A stretch of DNA of 12,209 nucleotides from Bacteroidota bacterium (GTDB lineage Bacteria > Zhuqueibacterota > JdFR-76 > DREG01): assembly GCA_030624545.1 (NCBI GenBank), contig JAUXJX010000016.1:1-12209 (forward strand), read 5' to 3'. Numbering within the stretch: the stretch's first letter is position 1; every line of letters begins with the position of its first letter. The position numbers were made by a program, and so were the translations under genes. The notes beneath the pieces were generated by a model, which saw only the letters and a list, made by a program, of their open reading frames with translations, did not search any database and was not told the origin of the DNA. This document shows positions 7,495 through 12,209 of this stretch, one piece after another.

Positions 7495-8463
7495 CTATCC
7501 CTTCAACTTTTCCGATAACTGACCCACCACGTCAAACAGATCCCCAACCACCCCATAATGAGCATAATCAAAAATAGGGGCATTGGGATCGGAATTGACG
7601 GCGATGATTAGCTCCGCATCCTTCATGCCTTCGATGTGCTCCGGAGCTCCGCTGATTCCGACCGCCAGATACAACTTGGGTTTTACTTTCAAACCCGATT
7701 TGCCAACCTGGCGCGTCTTGGGAAGCCATTTGTTATCGACGATGGGGCGCGATGCTGACAAAACCCCGCCAAGCGCATCCGCCAATTTCTGAAGTACGGG
7801 GAGATTGTCTTCGCTCTGAATGCCGCGGCCAACGCTAACGAGAATATCCTGCTGTGTAATGTCCACGTCGCCGGCTTCAGGTTCGATCAATCGCTTAAAG
7901 CGTATTTTGAGATCGGTGAGACTGTCCGGCGGCGAGACCTCCTCCACCTCGGGAACATTGTCACTTTTGCCGTCTTCAGAAGAGAAAGAGCCCGCGATTA
8001 CTGAAATTATGCAGCGATCTCCTTCAAGTCTAGACTCCACATTCATCTTTCCGCCATAGAGCTGGCTGGTAACGGCAATTGTACCGTTTTTCGCGGATGC
8101 GTCAACGGCATAGGCGACAAGCGGGAGATCGAGATCAACGGAGAGGGCGGCAGCTAAATCCATTCCCATCGAAGTGTTCGGCACGAGGGTGACTTTAGGC
8201 TCGTGAGTCTTGAGAACTTCCATAAGACACTTCGAATACGAATCCGGGTTGAACTCGGCGATCTGTTCGTGGTCGATGCATATAACCTTGTCGGCTTTGC
8301 CCATTTGCCTGTTCAAATCCTCTACCCCGCCTCCCAAAAGAACGCCAACCAGGCTTCCGTCGAGATTATCCGCAAGCTCTCGGCCTTTTCCCAATAATTC
8401 AAATGTCACATCCTCAAGATTTCCCATTAGGTGTTCTGCGATTACAAATACATCCTGACTCAT
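7495..8463 (-). CDS. etfA: Electron transfer flavoprotein alpha subunit
   Basis: A 322-residue EtfA of normal length. The N-terminal half (1-190) is the alpha/beta Etf domain. The C-terminal FAD domain shows GRG (212-214), SRPIVD (238-243), RQVGKSG (251-257), GISGAPEH (269-276), NSDPNAPIF (290-298) and YGVVGDLF (303-310), the standard FAD-contacting motifs. It pairs with EtfB to carry electrons from acyl-CoA dehydrogenases or other flavoproteins, or to bifurcate them. Its ATG overlaps the etfB stop in an ATGA, so the two are translationally coupled; GAGGG lies upstream inside etfB. The next gene is the membrane HdrD-like protein, the expected quinone-side partner. No dehydrogenase gene is in the window. 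Whether this Etf bifurcates cannot be settled from motifs alone. Confidence 0.96.
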   Translation of the reverse strand: MSQDVFVIAEHLMGNLEDVTFELLGKGRELADNLDGSLVGVLLGGGVEDLNRQMGKADKVICIDHEQIAEFNPDSYSKCLMEVLKTHEPKVTLVPNTSMGMDLAAALSVDLDLPLVAYAVDASAKNGTIAVTSQLYGGKMNVESRLEGDRCIISVIAGSFSSEDGKSDNVPEVEEVSPPDSLTDLKIRFKRLIEPEAGDVDITQQDILVSVGRGIQSEDNLPVLQKLADALGGVLSASRPIVDNKWLPKTRQVGKSGLKVKPKLYLAVGISGAPEHIEGMKDAELIIAVNSDPNAPIFDYAHYGVVGDLFDVVGQLSEKLKG

Positions 8464-9227
8464 TGCTTTAACCCTCTTTCACTTAAAATATTCAAGATTT
8501 GATTCGCGACGTCTTCCGCTGAGCCTTCAATCATTTGTGCGCCGTCACTAGTTTCGGGTTTGAACATGCGCTGAACTGTTGTCCCAACGGCTACGCTCAC
8601 GTCACCTGCCGGCATTTCCTCAAGCTCGGTGGAACGCATGGCCTGCCGTACGCGGCTGACAGGGGCGTACCTTGGCGTCTGACGTGCCGCTTGGATTCCC
8701 AACACACCGGGCAAATCGACTTCGAATTCGCCCATCAACCCACCTGAGTACTCCTTGTGGACGATTGCTTTACCGTCCTGCAGATTAACCCCGGTGACTA
8801 CACTCACATGAGGCAATCCCAGGTAATGGGCAAGCAAAACGGCAACCTGACCGTCTCGGTCGTCTGCGGCCTGCACACCGGTCAGAATCAGGTCATATTC
8901 TAGCGACTCCAGGACGTTGGCAAGGGCTTTTGCGGCAACATGGCTTGGAATCGCTTCACCAAAGTCACCGGTCACTTTGATGAGCTTGTCCGCGCCCTTG
9001 GCCGCCGCCGTGTATAATGATTTTTCGATGTCCGCGCTGTCGAGAGCTATGGCCATAACATTCGCCCCGCTTTCTTCTTTAAGACACAGCGCCTCTTCGA
9101 GGGCGTGATCGTCAAATTCGTTGATCTTGTATTTCAGCCACTCCCGGTTGAGGTCTTTGCCGGATGCATCCACCTCCAGCTCCTCCACCAAATCCGTGAC
9201 TTGTTTAATTGGTACGATGATGTTCAT
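8460..9227 (-). CDS. etfB: Electron transfer flavoprotein beta subunit
   Basis: A 255-residue EtfB. It opens with MNIIVPIKQVTD, has INEFDDHALEEAL (35-47) in place of the usual NPxD-A-EEA stretch, and carries the nucleotide loop GVQAADDRDGQV (117-128) followed by LAHYLGLPHVSVVTGV. That loop contacts AMP in classic Etf and the second FAD in bifurcating Etf. Here it has DRDGQV rather than the DGDTAQVGPE typical of NADH-linked bifurcating members, so a different or absent second flavin is possible. AGGAG lies about ten bases before the ATG at 9227. The stop overlaps the etfA start by 4 nt. Upstream is a 313-bp spacer with a gene remnant and repeat arrays, so etfBA may have its own promoter there, though no clear -35/-10 pair was seen. 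Confidence 0.95.
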   Translation of the reverse strand: MNIIVPIKQVTDLVEELEVDASGKDLNREWLKYKINEFDDHALEEALCLKEESGANVMAIALDSADIEKSLYTAAAKGADKLIKVTGDFGEAIPSHVAAKALANVLESLEYDLILTGVQAADDRDGQVAVLLAHYLGLPHVSVVTGVNLQDGKAIVHKEYSGGLMGEFEVDLPGVLGIQAARQTPRYAPVSRVRQAMRSTELEEMPAGDVSVAVGTTVQRMFKPETSDGAQMIEGSAEDVANQILNILSERGLKQ

Positions 9228-9266
9228 GTGCGGGGCTCCTATCGGTTCATTGGTTGGATTGACTCC

Positions 9267-9479
9267 TTATGATTCCTGATGAAAGGTATAGCGTAAAGGC
9301 ATAAGGTATAAGGACGTCCTCTTTTGGCTTCTCACAAAGTTTATATATCCATTGAGGATTTTCTTAGCATCTTCTATCAAAAATATGCCTTCATCCAACA
9401 AGTTTCGATTTATGTAATCCAGATCGTAGCAGCTAATGGGAAGATCCTTTAATTCGTAACGAGACCCACGTGAAATTCT
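9267..9479 (-). pseudogene. C-terminal remnant of a four-helix-bundle (S23/IVP-type) protein gene
   Basis: Reverse-strand codons from 9479 to the TAA at 9267 give 70 residues without an ATG at the front. SRGSRYELKDLP near the start, and LLDEGIFLIEDAKKILNGYI followed by NFVRSQKR, match the last two helices of small four-helix-bundle proteins related to the 23S rRNA intervening-sequence protein (ARGSLxEx..., then ...LNGYIK). A stop lies only four codons upstream of the AGA at 9479, inside the heptamer array, so the N-terminal half is gone. The last dozen or so codons read through the other heptamer array, giving an unrelated tail. It lies between the 421-aa CCG gene and etfB, bracketed by inverted heptamer arrays. 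Family recognition is from memory of conserved motifs. Confidence 0.7.
9283..9313. repeat. Heptamer array, AAGGTAT orientation
   Basis: Four units read AAGGTAT (9283), AGCGTA (6 nt), AAGGCAT (9296) and AAGGTAT (9303), followed by AAGG. It marks the 3' side of the gene remnant and overlaps its last codons. The orientation is opposite to the array at 9486-9541. Confidence 0.7.
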
Positions 9480-9485
9480 GTAGCC

Positions 9486-9541
9486 TATACCTTAAACCTC
9501 ATACCCTATGCCTCACACCCTATGCCCTAAACCTCACACCT
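9486..9541. repeat. Heptamer array, TATACCT orientation, abutting a stop codon
   Basis: Eight uninterrupted 7-nt units: TATACCT (9486), TAAACCT, CATACCC, TATGCCT, CACACCC, TATGCCC, TAAACCT and CACACCT (9535-9541). On the minus strand the consensus is roughly RGGYWTR. The last unit touches the TGA of the 421-aa gene (9543-9541), so the array starts exactly where that gene ends. Confidence 0.85.
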
Positions 9542-10806
9542 CACCCACCCATCGCCCCATCCACCAACTCGATGATATCCCGGACAATCAACTTCCCTTC
9601 GTTGCCGGTAGACTTGACGGCATCTTCAAAACGGGAAACCTCGTAAGGGCAGCAAACTGCCAGAACATCCGCTTCGGTTTCCACCGCCTCCCGAACCCGG
9701 CGCTCGGACAAGCGTTCGATGACGTGGTCGGCCATGAAGCTGTCCAGCCACATACCGCCGCCTCCGCCACCACAGCAATAACTGTTTTCACGGCATCGCC
9801 CCATCTCAATAAGCTGCACATCCGGGATTGATTCGATCATTTGCCGCGGTGCATCGAATTCGCCATTGCGTCGGCCGAGATAACAGGGATCATGGAAGGT
9901 AACCTTGTAATTCAGCTTGTTCTTAAGCTTCAGGCTTTTTACCAAGGGCGCCAGGAATGTGGTATAATGAATTACATCAAACTCACCGCCATAGGTGGGA
10001 TATTCATTGCGGAAAGCGTTCAATGCGTGTGGATCGGTCACCAGAATCTTCTCGAACTTATATTTCTTCAGTGTGCGGATATTTTCCTGTGCGAATTCTT
10101 CGAAGAGGCCTTTTTCGCCCGCCAATCGTTGCGAATCACAGGTACATTTCTCTTCTACGCCGAGGATGCCAAAATCTATGCCGAGAGTATGAAGTATCCT
10201 GGCCAATGCCAAACTGGCGTCTTTCCCACGGGGATGGTATGCCGGATAGCATTCCACGAACCAGAGAACGTCCACCGGCTTCTTGATCTGTGCCATGATC
10301 GGCACTTCGACTTCAGCCTCTTTCGCCCAATCCGCTCGTTTGCGCGGAGATTTACCGATGGGATTGCCGTACTCAAAGGTGTTCTCAAAGGCTTCCTGAA
10401 GCTCTGCCGGAACATACCCCTCCAAAACAGCCTCCTCCCGGACAGCCGGCATAATCTGGATCATATCGACTTCTTTGGGACAAACTCGCAGGCAGTTCAT
10501 GCAAGTAGTGCATTGCCACAAATCGTCATCGTTAAAGAGGTCTAGACCCGCTTGCACTTTGCGATAGATCTTTCTCGGACCATAGTCGCCAACAATTTCC
10601 ACAGGGCAGACCGGAACACACTGGGCGCATTGGTAGCACCATCCTAATGATTCACCGCCATCAAGCGAAGTGATCTTATCCATGAATGCCGTGTCATAGT
10701 CGACCACGATTCGTTGGTCGAACATGCGGTTCCATTCACGGGTCAGCTCGATCCCGTCGACCACCACGCTTTCTTTTTCGCGAATCTGTTCCTTGCCGAC
10801 CGGCAT
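9541..10806 (-). CDS. Soluble HdrCB/HdrD-like (Fe-S)-binding oxidoreductase with CCG domains
   Basis: A 421-residue soluble protein without membrane helices. Two [4Fe-4S] motifs, C57/C60/C63/C67 and C99/C102/C105/C109, form the HdrC-like part. Two CCG repeats form the HdrB-like part. Repeat 1 is degenerate (C186, then CTC at 221-223, and TDPHALN near 257-263 instead of CPHC). Repeat 2 keeps C308, C344-C345 in CCGGGGGG, and C385-C386, but lacks the final CxxC. HdrB-type proteins hold noncubane [4Fe-4S] clusters and reduce disulfides or act as electron relays. It is clearly paralogous to the 698-aa protein's C-terminal half, down to the shared tail GNEGK-x5-DII-x-LV. GGAAG near the end of the preceding gene serves as RBS; only two bases separate that stop from this ATG. 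With the HdrA-like gene upstream it probably forms an Hdr-type complex. Substrate unknown. Confidence 0.9.
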   Translation of the reverse strand: MPVGKEQIREKESVVVDGIELTREWNRMFDQRIVVDYDTAFMDKITSLDGGESLGWCYQCAQCVPVCPVEIVGDYGPRKIYRKVQAGLDLFNDDDLWQCTTCMNCLRVCPKEVDMIQIMPAVREEAVLEGYVPAELQEAFENTFEYGNPIGKSPRKRADWAKEAEVEVPIMAQIKKPVDVLWFVECYPAYHPRGKDASLALARILHTLGIDFGILGVEEKCTCDSQRLAGEKGLFEEFAQENIRTLKKYKFEKILVTDPHALNAFRNEYPTYGGEFDVIHYTTFLAPLVKSLKLKNKLNYKVTFHDPCYLGRRNGEFDAPRQMIESIPDVQLIEMGRCRENSYCCGGGGGGMWLDSFMADHVIERLSERRVREAVETEADVLAVCCPYEVSRFEDAVKSTGNEGKLIVRDIIELVDGAMGG

Positions 10807-10808
10807 AT

Positions 10809-11540
10809 TCAGTCTTCCAACTTGTGCACGCCAAGCAGTCTTCGGGAAAACTCTGGCAATCCGGGCATAACCTTGTTAAACTCCTGGGTCATTCTCATTC
10901 GAAGAACTGTGTATACATAAACGACGTACACGCAGCTCAAATACGCATCAACCCCGAAAGGACCGGTGCTAATTACATCAAATCCCGCCGCTTCGCCGAC
11001 GTGGTGTAGGAAGGCGGTGGCTTTGCCAATCTTAACATAGGACTCGCCCACGCTGGATGCTTCCAAATCGTAATCTTCGGTAATTACCAGGGGAAGAGCG
11101 CCAGTTTGTGTCTTGGGATCCCAAATCCATCTGGTCCATAACCAGAAGTTACCGGGAATGGTGAAATGAAGCAGTTCGCTGGCCAAGTCAGAGCGCATAC
11201 TCTCATTGAGGCCGCCTATTTGATTATGGAAATTCTGAAATCGATTTTGTATTTGATCCTCGCCGTAGAGCAGTTCTGCTATCCATTTCTTTAACAGGTC
11301 GAATTCATATTTTTCAATGATCTCACCCGCTTTGCGTCGTGTGGCGAAAATGTGGCGCAATACGGCATAAAGATCTTCCTCTTTGAATCCATCAAGCTGA
11401 TCTTCCCCCAATTTTGATTGAAATTTGAGACTCTTCCTTTCGAGATCTGAACATACCTGGTTTAGCTCTTCCTGAGAGATCTTGCCGAGGGCTTCTTTCA
11501 TGAATTCTTTTGCGGAATCAATGTCGATAAATTGGGCCAT
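10809..11540 (-). CDS. Conserved-looking hypothetical protein of an Hdr gene cluster
   Basis: I do not recognise a domain in this 243-residue protein. It is predicted mostly helical and acidic to neutral, with a charged N-terminal third (residues 1-110), an aromatic patch FWLWTRWIW (132-140), and one hydrophobic stretch near 198-213 (DAYLSCVYVVYVYTVL) that could be a buried helix rather than a true membrane span. It has only two cysteines (C30, C203) and no cluster motif, so it is unlikely to carry Fe-S itself. It sits between the HdrA-like gene and the soluble CCG protein, with a 2-nt gap to the latter, so the two are tightly coupled. The start at 11540 has only a weak GAAG-type RBS. A structural or docking subunit is the likely role, by context alone. 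Sulfur-oxidising Hdr-like (sHdr) clusters also have a hypothetical gene after hdrA, but homology was not tested. Confidence 0.8.
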   Translation of the reverse strand: MAQFIDIDSAKEFMKEALGKISQEELNQVCSDLERKSLKFQSKLGEDQLDGFKEEDLYAVLRHIFATRRKAGEIIEKYEFDLLKKWIAELLYGEDQIQNRFQNFHNQIGGLNESMRSDLASELLHFTIPGNFWLWTRWIWDPKTQTGALPLVITEDYDLEASSVGESYVKIGKATAFLHHVGEAAGFDVISTGPFGVDAYLSCVYVVYVYTVLRMRMTQEFNKVMPGLPEFSRRLLGVHKLED

Positions 11541-11569
11541 GCTTGCTTCGCGTCAATTGCGTGTTCCGC

Positions 11570-11753
11570 GTCATTGTTGTCATTTGGCTGAAGCCGTCAT
11601 TTAATTGCGGCGAAATAGCTCCACTTATCATCAACCGCCCAAACCTCTTCTCCCATCTCCATGGTCAACTGATAGATTTGAAGCTCCTCCAACTTCATCT
11701 CTATCCTCCCAAAAATGACCTAATGACTATAAATGACACCGTAGGCAAATGAC
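11570..11753. repeat. GTCATT / AATGAC motif clusters in inverted orientation
   Basis: GTCATT occurs at 11570, 11579 and 11596. Its reverse complement AATGAC occurs at 11714, 11722, 11732 and 11748. The two clusters lie on either side of the small gene remnant at 11597-11698 and point in opposite directions. Spacing is irregular (8-17 nt), unlike the strict heptamer arrays elsewhere in the window. Confidence 0.5.
11597..11698 (-). pseudogene. N-terminal remnant of a four-helix-bundle (S23/IVP-type) protein gene
   Basis: The reverse strand encodes 33 residues starting MKLEELQIYQLTMEMGEEVW and continuing DDKWSYFAAIK before a TGA. This matches helix 1 of the small four-helix-bundle family, which usually begins M(K/R)LE(E/D)L-x-IY-x-L-x-ME-x-G-x-x-(V/I)W...KW-x-x-F-AKDTIGKQLVRAADS. 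Here the reading stops just where the KDTIGKQ block should come, so about three quarters of the gene is missing. A good GGGAGG RBS lies a few bases upstream of the ATG, which means the fragment may still be translated. It lies between the HdrA-like and 243-aa genes. Motif recognition is from memory; a chance short ORF is unlikely given the length of the match. Confidence 0.7.
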
Positions 11754-11758
11754 AGTTC

Positions 11759-12209
11759 CTACGACGCCGCCTCTACGCTTTGCCTAACTGCGATCACCGC
11801 CTTCATCACCGCCAGGCCAGCCGCGGAGACGCTATCTTCAAGATCTGCGGGGCCGGTAGAAGCTCCTGCAGCAAAAACGCCGGGCACTGATGTGGTCACT
11901 GTATCGAGGGCTCCTCCCATCGTTTCGATAAATTTATACTTGTTCTGCTTCAAACCGAAAACTTGAGCCATCTCCCGCGTTCCGGAACTAGGTTCCATAC
12001 CGACTGAAAGAACGACAATGTCCATAGGTATTTCAAAGGGCCGTCTTAAGGTTGTGTCTTCTCCTCGGACCACGAGTTTGTCCCCCTTTTTCAGAATTTC
12101 CGTGGCGATGCCTTTGATATAAATCACTTTGTGTTTTTCCTGGGCCGGCCAATATATTTCATTTTCCCAGTAGCCATACATGCGCATATCGATGTAGAAG
12201 ATAAACACC
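11759..12209 (-). CDS. HdrA-like FAD-dependent protein, C-terminal end (cut by window edge)
   Basis: The last 149 or so codons of a gene that starts beyond the right edge; the GTG at 12208 is an internal Val codon, not a start. The peptide shows FYIDMRMYGYWE, then VVLSVGMEPS, PGVFAAGASTGPADLEDSVS and an alanine-rich tail. This is the signature of the C-terminal half of the HdrA/QmoA flavoprotein fold (FYxDxRxxG, VVLxxGMxP, FAAGAxxGPxDIxDSV). HdrA-type proteins carry FAD and, in methanogens and some bacteria, bifurcate electrons between ferredoxin and a disulfide. The protein ends about 30 residues after the last motif, so the C-terminal ferredoxin-like domain of methanogen HdrA is absent, as in QmoA-like forms. 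Presence of N-terminal cluster or flavin motifs cannot be judged. Confidence 0.85.
   Translation of the reverse strand, partial: VFIFYIDMRMYGYWENEIYWPAQEKHKVIYIKGIATEILKKGDKLVVRGEDTTLRRPFEIPMDIVVLSVGMEPSSGTREMAQVFGLKQNKYKFIETMGGALDTVTTSVPGVFAAGASTGPADLEDSVSAAGLAVMKAVIAVRQSVEAAS

Noticed and set aside
9841..10545. 234-codon plus-strand ORF
   Set aside because: Entirely antisense to the 421-aa CCG protein, which has unmistakable cluster motifs; the long open frame is a codon-bias shadow.
11543..11752. 69-codon plus-strand ORF
   Set aside because: It is antisense to the four-helix-bundle remnant and its flanking motifs, and its composition looks non-coding.
12206..12208. GTG at 12208 as the start of the HdrA-like gene
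   Set aside because: The peptide begins in the middle of the conserved FYxDxR region of HdrA, so the true start lies outside the window.

Overview
The window carries one long block of genes, all on the minus strand, from an uncultured anaerobic or facultative bacterium. The mid-GC coding sequence, abundant CCG-domain and Hdr-like proteins, four-helix-bundle (S23/IVP-type) gene remnants and spacers full of degenerate 7-nt repeats suggest a candidate-phylum lineage of the FCB/KSB1/Calditrichota kind. That placement is an impression from style, not a proven taxonomy.

Layout in transcription order (right to left): the C-terminal end of an HdrA-like FAD protein (11759-12209); a 218-bp spacer holding a 33-codon N-terminal remnant of a four-helix-bundle gene; an unrecognised 243-aa protein; a soluble HdrCB/HdrD-type CCG protein (421 aa); a 313-bp spacer holding the C-terminal remnant of a four-helix-bundle gene between heptamer arrays; etfB and etfA (overlapping by 4 nt); a 165-bp spacer with a heptamer-based inverted repeat; a membrane-bound HdrDE-like protein (698 aa); a ferredoxin subunit fused to an NrfD/DmsC-like membrane anchor (556 aa); a cytoplasmic molybdopterin oxidoreductase (952 aa); a 388-bp spacer with a long heptamer array and a MITE-like palindromic element; and the first 71 codons of a SulP-family anion transporter running off the left edge.

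Together the genes look like one redox module. The HdrA-like flavoprotein, its small partner and the soluble CCG protein resemble part of a heterodisulfide-reductase-type complex. EtfAB and the 698-aa membrane protein form an Etf:quinone oxidoreductase-like branch. The Mo enzyme plus its fused FeS/membrane subunit is a complex iron-sulfur molybdoenzyme that would exchange electrons with the quinone pool on the cytoplasmic side. The substrate of the Mo enzyme cannot be read from sequence. The order HdrA - hypothetical - HdrCB, a Tat-less Mo enzyme with an NrfD-type anchor, and a SulP transporter are together compatible with cytoplasmic sulfur/sulfite chemistry, but that is inference.

The least expected structure is in the spacers. 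They carry strict 7-nt-period degenerate arrays, in two cases arranged head-to-head (inverted), and two spacers hold complementary halves of decayed four-helix-bundle genes.
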